DNA from: an uncultured Oscillospiraceae bacterium
GTDB taxonomy: Bacteria > Bacillota > Clostridia > Oscillospirales > Oscillospiraceae
Direction of reading: 5' to 3'
NCBI GenBank assembly: GCA_947626345.1
Contig: CANQSF010000015.1
Coordinates: 1-55,657 of the forward strand
Length of the DNA stretch: 55,657 nt
Shown: positions 1-6,940 of the stretch, in pieces
How the letters are laid out: every line of letters starts with the position of its first letter
Position numbering within the stretch: position 1 is the stretch's first letter
The notes under the pieces: generated by a model
What the model was told of the DNA's origin: nothing
The model's database searches: none
What the model saw: only the letters and a program-made list of their open reading frames with translations
Made by a program: the position numbers and the translations under genes

Positions 1-1
1 A

Positions 2-271
2 GAGACCATGCAGATGGTGGAGTCCGGCAGGGTGGAGGCCACCCTGAACGCGGAGCAGTCCATCCTGGACTACTTCAGCCAGCACCCCGAGGCGGAGCTG
101 AAGATCGTGGCCTATACCCCCGACGCCAACGATATCGCCATCCCCATGCGCAAGGGCGACGATTCCGCCTCTCTGCGCCAGGCGGTGAACGAGGCCATCG
201 CGGCCATGCGGGAGGACGGAACGCTCTCCCAGCTGAGCATCAAATATTTCGGCGGCGACATCACCCAGTGA
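2..271 (+). CDS. Amino-acid ABC transporter substrate-binding protein, C-terminal fragment
   Basis: This is the last 89 codons of a gene whose start lies before the window; the frame is open through base 2. The residues resemble the C-terminal lobe of family 3 periplasmic amino-acid binding proteins (SBP_bac_3): a stretch on variation of the site and a Tyr (LDYF), then IAIPMRKGDDS, a helix ending in MREDGTLSQL, and the near-terminal KYFGGDIT, which is typical of the family's end. The protein would be a lipoprotein that captures a polar amino acid for an ABC importer, but the lipobox, permease and ATPase genes are not in view, so the ligand cannot be named. A terminator follows 12 bases after the stop. 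Confidence 0.8.
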   Translation, partial: ETMQMVESGRVEATLNAEQSILDYFSQHPEAELKIVAYTPDANDIAIPMRKGDDSASLRQAVNEAIAAMREDGTLSQLSIKYFGGDITQ

Positions 272-282
272 CCGCCCCAGTC

Positions 283-320
283 AGAAACAGCGGCTCCCGT
301 CGGCGGGGGCCGCTCTTTCT
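283..320 (+). terminator. Intrinsic-terminator-like hairpin after the binding-protein gene
   Basis: Bases 283-299 pair with 304-320 around a 4-base loop, with one mismatch near the base and one G-U pair; the closing arm ends in a T-rich CTCTTTCT. It separates the transporter gene from the cdaA promoter. Confidence 0.65.
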
Positions 321-345
321 GGCAGTAGGAGGGCGCAGAAACCTG

Positions 346-374
346 TTGCCAAAGGCGGGAATCTGTTATATAAT
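346..374 (+). promoter_or_regulatory. SigA-type promoter of the cdaA operon
   Basis: TTGCCA at 346-351 and TATAAT at 369-374 are separated by 17 bases. The expected start of transcription is near 381, giving a leader of about 47 bases before cdaA. No other promoter of comparable quality was seen before rsgA ends at 16503. Confidence 0.8.
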
Positions 375-427
375 ACTAAGTTGACATAGCGTGTCTTTTT
401 GCTGCACGAGATGAATGGAGCCGCACA

Positions 428-1288
428 ATGAACAATTTTCTGGCCCGTATAATGGAGTCCGTGGACCTCATACTCTCCATGCGCTTTGCCGACATCGTGG
501 ATGTGCTGATCGTGGCGGTGGTGGTGTATGCGGTCGTCAGCTTTATCCGCAAGACCAACGCCACCCGGTTCGCCCAGGGCATCCTGCTGCTGCTGGTGGC
601 GCTTTGGCTCAGCAGCATCGCACAGCTGACCGTGACCACCTTCCTGCTGCGGCAGGTGTTCGAGATCGGCGTTCTGGCGGTGGTGATCCTGTTCCAGCCG
701 GAGATCCGCCGTGCGCTGGAGCGCGTGGGCTCTTACCGGGTGTTCTCCCTTTTCGGACGGAGCGTGGGCGGTCCGGCGCTGGACAAGGCCATCATGCAGA
801 CGGTCACCGCCTGCGAGGATATGTCCCGCAGCCGCACCGGCGCGCTGATCGTGTTCGAGCGGTCGAACCACCTGAACGAGACCATGGTCTCCGGCACGCC
901 GGTGGACGCGCAGGTCACCAGCGAGCTGCTCAAGAACATATTCTTCAACAAGGCCCCCCTCCATGACGGGGCCGTGATCATCCGTGACGGCCGGCTGGCG
1001 GCGGCGGGATGCGTGCTGCCCCTGTCGGAGAGCTCCAATCTGAGCAAGGATCTGGGCATGCGCCACCGGGCAGGCATCGGCATGAGCGAGCGGTCCGACG
1101 CAGTGGTGGTCATCGTATCGGAGGAGACCGGCGCCATCAGCGTGGCCCAGGACGGCCTGCTCAAGCGGCATCTGACGGCGGATACGTTTGAGTCTCTGCT
1201 CCGCCAGGAGCTGCTCCCCCAGGAGTCGGAGAACGGCGGCTGGCTGAGCCGGCTGAAGCGGGCGAAAGGAAACAGCGATGAGAAATGA
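428..1288 (+). CDS. cdaA: Diadenylate cyclase CdaA (membrane c-di-AMP synthase)
   Basis: This enzyme condenses two ATP into cyclic di-AMP, the second messenger that controls potassium uptake, osmotic balance and cell-wall state in Firmicutes. The 286-residue protein has the family's usual length and layout: three membrane helices within residues 22-90, then a DisA_N catalytic domain with the DGA motif at 180-182 and RHRAG at 212-216, the two nucleotide-binding signatures. A GGAG seven bases before the ATG supports the start. It is the first gene of a long operon and overlaps cdaR by 11 bases, matching the cdaA-cdaR order in Bacillus and Listeria. There is no glmM downstream here, whereas many Firmicutes have cdaA-cdaR-glmM. 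Confidence 0.96.
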   Translation: MNNFLARIMESVDLILSMRFADIVDVLIVAVVVYAVVSFIRKTNATRFAQGILLLLVALWLSSIAQLTVTTFLLRQVFEIGVLAVVILFQPEIRRALERVGSYRVFSLFGRSVGGPALDKAIMQTVTACEDMSRSRTGALIVFERSNHLNETMVSGTPVDAQVTSELLKNIFFNKAPLHDGAVIIRDGRLAAAGCVLPLSESSNLSKDLGMRHRAGIGMSERSDAVVVIVSEETGAISVAQDGLLKRHLTADTFESLLRQELLPQESENGGWLSRLKRAKGNSDEK

Positions 1289-2540
1289 TACCGGCGCCAA
1301 GGGCGCGGGCCGGCTGCGGGACAGCCACCTTCTGTGGGCGCTGCTGAGCCTGTGCGTGGCCCTGATGATATGGGTATACTACACTTCCAACTTCGGCGTG
1401 TCGGAGACGAAGACCCTCTATGGGGTGGAGGTCGCCTTCACCGGCCAGGAGGCCATGCGCGATACGCTGAATCTGGTGGTCTCCGACCAGGACGTCACCA
1501 CGGTGAACGTGACGCTCTCCGGCAGCAGAAGGGACTTGTCCGGCATCACCAGCGACGACATCAAGGCGGTGGTGAACCTGTCCAACATCACCATGGCCGG
1601 CTACCGGTCCATGAGCTATACCCTCAGCTATGACACCAGCATCAACCAGGCCAGCATCCGGGAGGGGACGAAGAGCCCCTCCACCATCGGCCTGCAGATC
1701 AGCAAGCTGTCCACCCGCAGCATCCCCGTCACCGGCACCTTTGACGGCACGCCGGCGGAGGGCTATATCGTGGATGCCGCAGAGATGTCCTTCGACCCGG
1801 CGGCCGTGACCTTTACGGGGCCGGAGGAGGAGCTGAACCGGATAGCCAAGGTCCAGGTGGTGGTGGGCCGGGACGAGGTCAGCGCCGCCTTTACCGCCGT
1901 GGGCAACTACGTGCTCCTGGACGAGGACGACCAGCCCTTGGAGTTCGAGGATGTGCAGGCGGACGTGGAGACCGTGTCGGTGAACGTGCCGGTGAGCACG
2001 GTCAAGGAGGTGGCCCTGGGGGTGACGCTGATCGACGGCGGCGGCGCCACCAGCGACAATGTGGTCACCAGCATCCAGCCCAGCACCATCACCGTCGCCG
2101 GCGACGCGGCCACGCTGGACGCGCTGAACATGATCTCCCTGGCCAACATCTCCCTGGCCAACTATCTCAACTTTGAACCCACTACTTACAACATCGTGCT
2201 GCCCAACGGGGTGGAGTGCCTCTCCGGGGAGACCAGCGCCACGGTGAGTCTGGACTTCGTCGGGCTGGAGTACGGTCTGTTCACCGTCACCAATCTGAGC
2301 TTCATCAACGCCCCGGACGGGTATACCGCCAGCGTCATGGACGCCAACAAGGTGGTCACGATCCGGGCCCCGGAGGACGTATTCTCCCAGATCGCCGTGA
2401 ACAACATACGCATCGTGGCAGATCTGACCGGTATCACATCCACCAGCCGCGTGCCCACCACCGTGTATGTGGACGGATTTGAATCCGCGGGCGCGGTGGG
2501 GACCTATCCGCTCTATATCCGATTGGAGGCTGACCAATGA
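1278..2540 (+). CDS. cdaR: CdaR, YbbR-domain regulator of CdaA
   Basis: CdaR is the membrane-anchored partner that modulates CdaA activity. The 420-residue protein has a short basic N-terminus, one membrane helix at about residues 19-36, and a long extracytoplasmic region of beta-rich repeats. Repeating phrases such as VTTVNVTLSG, STIGLQISKL, VETVSVNVPV and PSTITVAGD fit several consecutive YbbR repeats; I count about four but did not delimit them. The gene begins inside cdaA and its stop overlaps the next start by four bases, so translation is probably coupled. Identity rests on the cdaA neighbour plus the repeat pattern. Confidence 0.92.
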   Translation: MRNDTGAKGAGRLRDSHLLWALLSLCVALMIWVYYTSNFGVSETKTLYGVEVAFTGQEAMRDTLNLVVSDQDVTTVNVTLSGSRRDLSGITSDDIKAVVNLSNITMAGYRSMSYTLSYDTSINQASIREGTKSPSTIGLQISKLSTRSIPVTGTFDGTPAEGYIVDAAEMSFDPAAVTFTGPEEELNRIAKVQVVVGRDEVSAAFTAVGNYVLLDEDDQPLEFEDVQADVETVSVNVPVSTVKEVALGVTLIDGGGATSDNVVTSIQPSTITVAGDAATLDALNMISLANISLANYLNFEPTTYNIVLPNGVECLSGETSATVSLDFVGLEYGLFTVTNLSFINAPDGYTASVMDANKVVTIRAPEDVFSQIAVNNIRIVADLTGITSTSRVPTTVYVDGFESAGAVGTYPLYIRLEADQ

Positions 2541-2935
2541 CCCAGACAGGCATCGTGAAAAGGTTGCTGGACAAGGGCATGGCGGAGGTATCTGTGGAGA
2601 GGGTCACCGCCTGCGCCCACTGCTCCGGCTGCGGCGAGTGCATCTACGGCAGGGAGATCCTGGTCCAGGCGGACAACCGGATCTACGCCCAGCCCGGGGA
2701 GCGGGTGGTGCTGGAGAGCGAGACGAAGACCATCCTGCAGGTGACGCTGCTCATCTATATGCTCCCGGTGGCCGGCCTGTTTTTGGGCTACGCCCTGGGT
2801 TCGCTTTTGAAGCTGGACCAGGAAAAGTGCATCGTCTGCAGCGCGATTGGCCTGGGTCTCTGCTCGCTTTTGAGCACCTACCTCGGCAAGCGTTTCAAGA
2901 AGATCGACTACTTCATCACCGGCTATAAGAGCTGA
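2537..2935 (+). CDS. RseC/MucC family membrane protein (SoxR-reducing-system type)
   Basis: This 132-residue protein has the RseC layout: an N-terminal segment with a closely spaced cysteine cluster (CAHCSGCGEC, about residues 29-38), which in this family is thought to carry an Fe-S or other redox centre, then a membrane hairpin (about 73-90 and 98-115) and a basic tail. RseC-like proteins in anaerobes usually lie in Rnf or SoxR-reducing clusters; here it is translationally coupled to cdaR and to a DUF5685 gene instead, and no Rnf gene is in view. The redox role is family inference; the partner is unknown. Confidence 0.85.
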   Translation: MTQTGIVKRLLDKGMAEVSVERVTACAHCSGCGECIYGREILVQADNRIYAQPGERVVLESETKTILQVTLLIYMLPVAGLFLGYALGSLLKLDQEKCIVCSAIGLGLCSLLSTYLGKRFKKIDYFITGYKS

Positions 2936-3822
2936 TGTACGGCTACGTCCGCCCGGTAAAGGCAGAGCTGAAGGTCCGGGAATTTGAGCAGTTTCGCGGG
3001 GTTTACTGCGGGCTGTGCCACGAGCTGGCCCGGCGGTACGGCTTCGCGGCCCGGTTCTTCGTCAACTACGATTTCACCTTTCTGGCCATGATCCTGGCAG
3101 GGAAGGAGCGGGCGGAGAGCTGTCCGAAGCGGTGCGTGGCCCATCCGCTCCGGCCGGTACAGTGCTGCGGCTCCTGCGACGGGCTGCAGACGGCGGCGGA
3201 TATGACCGTGGTGCTGGGCTGGTGGAAGCTGGCGGACAGCGCCGCCGACGGCCGCGGCCTGCGGGCGCTGGGCTGGAAGGCGCTGTGCCGGGCGATGAAG
3301 GGCGCCTATCAAAAGGCGGCTGCCCGGCGGCCGGACTTTGCCGCGTCGGTGGAGGAGAACCTTACCGCGCTGCGCGCGCTGGAGGCGGCGCGGTGTCCCA
3401 GCGTGGATGAGACGGCGGACAAGTTCGCCCTGATCCTTCGGTCCGTCGCCCGGGGCGAGCCGGATGGCACCCGGCGGCGGGTGCTGGAGGAGCTGTTCTA
3501 TCACCTGGGCCGGATCGTCTACATCCTGGACGCGGCGGACGATCTGGCGGAGGATATAAAGTCCGGCGCATACAACCCCCTGATGTATCGTTTTACGCCG
3601 GCGGAGGGTAAGCTCTCCCAGGAGGACGAGCGCACGCTCCGTTCGAGCCTGCAGCTGAGCCACAACGCCCTGGCGGGCGCCTGGGCTCTGCTGGACGAGG
3701 GACCCTATTCCGGCATCCTTTCCAACACGATCTATCTGGGCCTCCCGGCGGCTGCCCAGGCTGTATTTGCCGGCACCTGGCGGGCGCCGGCCCGACTACA
3801 CAGAGAACGGAGCTACCTATGA
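2935..3822 (+). CDS. DUF5685 family protein, Cys-rich
   Basis: A 295-residue soluble protein of unknown function. The N-terminus ([14 protein letters not shown], then [13 protein letters not shown]) is the DUF5685 signature. Cysteines cluster at YCGLC (about 24-27), CPKRC (63-67) and CCGSC (78-82), suggesting a metal site, and the C-terminal half is helical with [10 protein letters not shown], a phrase reminiscent of acidic metal- or diphosphate-binding segments. The ATG shares one base with the preceding stop and the gene overlaps the next, a Cys-rich J-domain gene, by four bases. Pairing with a DnaJ-type protein suggests a joint task such as assembly of a metal-containing client, which is my inference. 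Confidence 0.82.
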   Translation: MYGYVRPVKAELKVREFEQFRGVYCGLCHELARRYGFAARFFVNYDFTFLAMILAGKERAESCPKRCVAHPLRPVQCCGSCDGLQTAADMTVVLGWWKLADSAADGRGLRALGWKALCRAMKGAYQKAAARRPDFAASVEENLTALRALEAARCPSVDETADKFALILRSVARGEPDGTRRRVLEELFYHLGRIVYILDAADDLAEDIKSGAYNPLMYRFTPAEGKLSQEDERTLRSSLQLSHNALAGAWALLDEGPYSGILSNTIYLGLPAAAQAVFAGTWRAPARLHRERSYL

Positions 3823-4469
3823 ACGATCCATACAGCGTCCTGGGCGTGTCTCCCCAGGCCACCGACGATGAGGTGAAAAAGGCCTATCGGGATCTGGCGC
3901 GGAAGTACCATCCCGACAACTACCACGACAATCCCCTTGCCGACTTGGCCTCTGAGAAGATGAAGGAGATCAACGAGGCCTATGACGCCATCACCAAGAG
4001 CCGGGAAAAGGGCGGCTCGGCGGGCGGCGGGTATTCCTATGGCTATGGGGGCAGCGCCTATCAGGCCCAGAACGCCGGCCAGAGCCAGAGCGCCGGCCGC
4101 AGCCAGTATATCCAGATCCGGAACCTGATCAACGCCAACAACCTGGCCCAGGCGGAGGCCATGCTCAACGCCATCGCCACCCACGACGCGGAGTGGTATT
4201 ACCTCATGGGCAGCGTGTATTGGCGCAAGGGCTGGATGGATCAGGCGGGACAGTTTTTCCGCACCGCGGCCACCATGGACCCCACCAACATCGAATACCG
4301 CAACGCCGTGCAGTATATGAACCAGGGCGGCCAGGCCTACCGGCCCACCGGCGGCGGCGACATGATGGGGGGAGACATGGCCTGCAACATGTGCCAGAAC
4401 CTGATCTGCGCCGACTGCTGCTGCGAGATGATGGGCGGGAACCTGATCCCCTGCATCGGATGCCGCTGA
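3819..4469 (+). CDS. J-domain protein with TPR-like middle and Cys-rich tail
   Basis: The first 65 residues are a J domain ([21 protein letters not shown], with the HPD tripeptide at about 31-33 needed to stimulate DnaK). A Gly/Tyr/Gln-rich linker follows (residues 68-95), then a helical TPR-like region ending [16 protein letters not shown]. The last 28 residues hold eight cysteines (CNMC, IC, DCCC, PC, GC). It is not canonical DnaJ: the CxxCxGxG repeats and the substrate-binding barrel are absent. It overlaps the DUF5685 gene and precedes a membrane-protein gene by one base. The tail may bind metal or sit at a membrane; neither is proven. Confidence 0.88.
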   Translation: MNDPYSVLGVSPQATDDEVKKAYRDLARKYHPDNYHDNPLADLASEKMKEINEAYDAITKSREKGGSAGGGYSYGYGGSAYQAQNAGQSQSAGRSQYIQIRNLINANNLAQAEAMLNAIATHDAEWYYLMGSVYWRKGWMDQAGQFFRTAATMDPTNIEYRNAVQYMNQGGQAYRPTGGGDMMGGDMACNMCQNLICADCCCEMMGGNLIPCIGCR

Positions 4470-4470
4470 G

Positions 4471-4977
4471 ATGAAGAGCTCCACGAAACGGCTGGCCCGG
4501 CTGGCGATCCTGACGGCCCTGGGCACGGTGTTGCTGCTGTTGGGGAGCGTGCTCCCCGCGGGGCGGCTGGCGCTGGTGGCGCTGTCCAGCCTTCCTGTGT
4601 GCGTGACGCTGATGATGTACGGCGTGCGGTGGTCTGTGGCGGTGTTCGCGCTGACGGCCGCCCTTGGCGCGCTGATCTATCCCGGCGGCGCGGCCATCAT
4701 GTATCTGGCGTTTTTCGGCTTCTATCCCATCGCCAAGAGCCTTTTTGAGCGGATGCACAGCCCCTGGGCGGAGTGGGGGTGCAAGTACGCCCTGTATCTG
4801 GCGGCCTTTCTGGTGTACTGGCTGCTGGCGAAGGCGCTGTTCTCGTTCACCGGCTCGGAGCTGCCCTGGTTCGCGCTGCTGCCCCTGGGCGCGGCGGTGT
4901 TCTGGCTCTATGACCGGGCATATTCGGGACTCATCCGTTTTTACATCGTAAAAATCGCGAGGTATTTTGAGAAATGA
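4471..4977 (+). CDS. Polytopic membrane protein, ECF S-component-like
   Basis: A 168-residue hydrophobic protein with about five membrane helices. The opening KRLARLAILTALGTVLLLLGSVLP resembles the first helix of energy-coupling-factor substrate-binding subunits and of related small clostridial membrane proteins, and the segment GGAAIMYLAFFGFYPIAKSLFE is also family-like. I do not recognise a substrate. It starts one base after the J-domain stop and its own stop overlaps yicC by four bases, so it is surely in the same transcript. No ECF ATPase is near; if it is an S component it would depend on a distant shared module. Confidence 0.7.
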   Translation: MKSSTKRLARLAILTALGTVLLLLGSVLPAGRLALVALSSLPVCVTLMMYGVRWSVAVFALTAALGALIYPGGAAIMYLAFFGFYPIAKSLFERMHSPWAEWGCKYALYLAAFLVYWLLAKALFSFTGSELPWFALLPLGAAVFWLYDRAYSGLIRFYIVKIARYFEK

Positions 4978-5852
4978 TCAAGAGCATGACCGGCTATGGC
5001 GGCGCCAAGGGCGAGAAAAACGCCATCGCCGTGACCGTGGAGATGAAGAGCGTCAACAACCGCTATCTGGACGTGTCCGTGCGGCTGCCCAGAAGCTGTC
5101 TGTTCGCCGAGGATGCCGTCCGCACCGCCGTGGCCGGCCACATCGCCCGCGGCAAGGTGGACGTGTTCGTCACGGTGGACAGCTCCGCCGCCGACCAGGT
5201 CGCCGTCCACGTGGACGAGGCGCTGGCCTCGGCCTATCTGAAGGCCGTGCGGGACGCCGCTGAGACCTACGGTCTGGACGGTACGATCAGCGCCATGCAG
5301 CTGATGCGCCTGCCCGACGTGATGACCCAGGAGAAGTCCGACGCCGACCGGGACGCCGTGTTCGAGGCGATCGGCGCGGTGCTGGACGAGGCGCTGGCGG
5401 ATTTCGACGCCATGCGCGCCCGGGAGGGGCAGAAGCTGGCGGAGGACATCGCCGGGAAGCTGGACGGCATCGCGGCCATGGTGGACGCCGTGCAGGCGCG
5501 CTCGCCCCAGACGGTGGAGGAGTATCGGGCCCGGCTGCTGGCCCGGATGCAGGAGGTGCTGGCGGATACGGCCGTGGACGAGGGCCGCATCCTGCAGGAG
5601 GCCGCCATATACGCCGACAAGGTGGCGGTGGACGAGGAGATGGTGCGGCTGAAAAGCCACATCGCCCAGTTCCGCCATCTGCTGGAAGCGGGGTCGCCGG
5701 TGGGCCGGAAGCTGGATTTTCTCATCCAGGAGATGAACCGGGAGGCCAACACCACCGGCTCCAAGTGCTCCGACAGCGAGATCGCCAGGATCGTGATCGA
5801 TATGAAGGCGGAGCTGGAGAAGATCCGCGAGCAGATCCAGAACATGGAGTGA
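4974..5852 (+). CDS. yicC: YicC/YloC family endoribonuclease
   Basis: The 292-residue protein begins with the family hallmark MIKSMTGYG and continues with EMKSVNNRYLDVSVRLP; the C-terminus has the DUF1732 signature (VGRKLDFLIQEMNREANTTGSKC). E. coli YicC and B. subtilis YloC are stress-linked endoribonucleases acting on RNA such as RyhB; the role is known for the family and not shown here. It overlaps the previous gene by four bases and is followed by remA and gmk, the same order as yloC-remA-gmk in Bacillus, which supports the call. Confidence 0.95.
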   Translation: MIKSMTGYGGAKGEKNAIAVTVEMKSVNNRYLDVSVRLPRSCLFAEDAVRTAVAGHIARGKVDVFVTVDSSAADQVAVHVDEALASAYLKAVRDAAETYGLDGTISAMQLMRLPDVMTQEKSDADRDAVFEAIGAVLDEALADFDAMRAREGQKLAEDIAGKLDGIAAMVDAVQARSPQTVEEYRARLLARMQEVLADTAVDEGRILQEAAIYADKVAVDEEMVRLKSHIAQFRHLLEAGSPVGRKLDFLIQEMNREANTTGSKCSDSEIARIVIDMKAELEKIREQIQNME

Positions 5853-5858
5853 CGGGAT

Positions 5859-6104
5859 ATGGAGCTGATCTCGATCGGATACGGCAGCTTCGTCTCCGCC
5901 GGGCGCATCGTGGCCGCGGTGGAGCCGGAGTCCAACCCCATCAAGCGTGTGGTCTCCCAGGCCCGGGAGGGCGGAAAGCTGGTGGACGCCACCTATGGCC
6001 GCAGGACGGAGTCCGTGCTCATCATGGACAGCGGCCATGTGATCCTGTGCCCGCTGCCGCCGGAGACGGTGGCCGGCCGGGCGGCGGACGGGGAGGAGGC
6101 GTGA
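5859..6104 (+). CDS. remA: RemA/YlzA family DNA-binding regulator (DUF370)
   Basis: An 81-residue protein with the RemA pattern: [28 protein letters not shown], then a Ser/Gln stretch, [23 protein letters not shown]. In B. subtilis RemA forms DNA-wrapping ring oligomers that activate matrix and osmoprotection operons. The Arg-rich and Gly-Arg-Arg-Thr surfaces needed for DNA contact are visible. Its position between yicC and gmk is conserved across Firmicutes. A spacing of six bases from yicC with GGGATAT before the ATG supports the start. Confidence 0.92.
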   Translation: MELISIGYGSFVSAGRIVAAVEPESNPIKRVVSQAREGGKLVDATYGRRTESVLIMDSGHVILCPLPPETVAGRAADGEEA

Positions 6105-6105
6105 G

Positions 6106-6720
6106 ATGACGGGGAAAAAAGGACTGCTGGTGGTCCTGTCCGGACCGTCCGGCACCGGCAAGAGCACCGTGATCGGCGCGCTTTTGGACCTGCGGGACGA
6201 CTTGCGCTTTTCCGTCTCCGCCACCACCCGCGCCCCGCGGCCCGGCGAGGTGGACGGCCGGGAGTATTACTTCCGCAGCCGGGAGCAATTTCTGGACATG
6301 ATCGCCGCCGACGCCTTTTTGGAGCACGCGGAATACGTGGGCAACTTTTACGGCACCCCGGCCGCGCCGATCGAGGCGGACATGGCCGCCGGATACAGCG
6401 TCCTGCTGGACATCGAGGTCCAGGGCGCGGCGCAGGTGATGGCCAAACGGCCGGAGGCTGTGAGCGTATTCCTGTGTCCGCCGAGCCTGGATGAGCTGGA
6501 GCGACGCCTGCGGGGCCGCGGCACGGACGACGACGACCGTGTCCGCGGACGGCTTGCCGCCGCGCGCCGGGAGATCGCCCAGGCAAAAAACTACGACTAC
6601 ATCGTCGTCAACGACGATGCCCATAAAGCCGCGCGGGAGCTGGACGCCATTTTGACGGCGGAGCTGTGCCGCAGCGGCAGACAGTTACGATCCATACCGG
6701 AAGGAGAGATGTTCCCATGA
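6106..6720 (+). CDS. gmk: Guanylate kinase
   Basis: Phosphorylates GMP to GDP with ATP. The 204-residue protein has the P-loop GPSGTGKST at about residues 12-20, the GMP-binding segment TTRAPRPGEVDGREYYF, and the DIEVQGAAQV and FLCPPSLDEL motifs in order. It ends in a tail of about 15 residues past the usual core. Its stop codon overlaps the ATG of rpoZ, and it lies one base after remA. In Firmicutes gmk is also the switch point for (p)ppGpp control of GTP synthesis. Confidence 0.96.
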   Translation: MTGKKGLLVVLSGPSGTGKSTVIGALLDLRDDLRFSVSATTRAPRPGEVDGREYYFRSREQFLDMIAADAFLEHAEYVGNFYGTPAAPIEADMAAGYSVLLDIEVQGAAQVMAKRPEAVSVFLCPPSLDELERRLRGRGTDDDDRVRGRLAAARREIAQAKNYDYIVVNDDAHKAARELDAILTAELCRSGRQLRSIPEGEMFP

Positions 6721-6932
6721 TGCTTTATCCCCCTGTAGCCGACCTGGTGAGCAAGGTCGGCAGCCGTTACGCCCTCATCAATCTGGTGGCCAAGCGGGCC
6801 CGCTCCATATCCGCCGAGGCGGAGAGCTCTGGCGAGCCGCTGACGAAAAAGCCTGTCTCCGCCGCCATCGATGAGGTCTATACCGGCAAGCTCACCGTCA
6901 ACAACGACCAGAGCAGCGGCCCCGCGCTCTGA
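6717..6932 (+). CDS. rpoZ: DNA-directed RNA polymerase omega subunit
   Basis: A 71-residue protein: MMLYPPVADLVSKVGSRYALINLVAKRAR is the conserved omega N-terminus, followed by EPLTKKPVSAAIDEVYTGKL, the usual second helix. Omega helps beta-prime assemble into core polymerase. I chose the ATG at 6717 because AAGGAGAG lies at 6701-6708 and because gmk normally runs into rpoZ. In many Firmicutes coaBC follows rpoZ; here priA begins nine bases later. Confidence 0.93.
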   Translation: MMLYPPVADLVSKVGSRYALINLVAKRARSISAEAESSGEPLTKKPVSAAIDEVYTGKLTVNNDQSSGPAL

Positions 6933-6940
6933 CGCCTGCC

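Noticed and set aside
381..386. TTGACA as a second -35 box ahead of cdaA
   Set aside because: No -10-like hexamer lies 16-18 bases downstream; it lies at the predicted start site of the stronger promoter.
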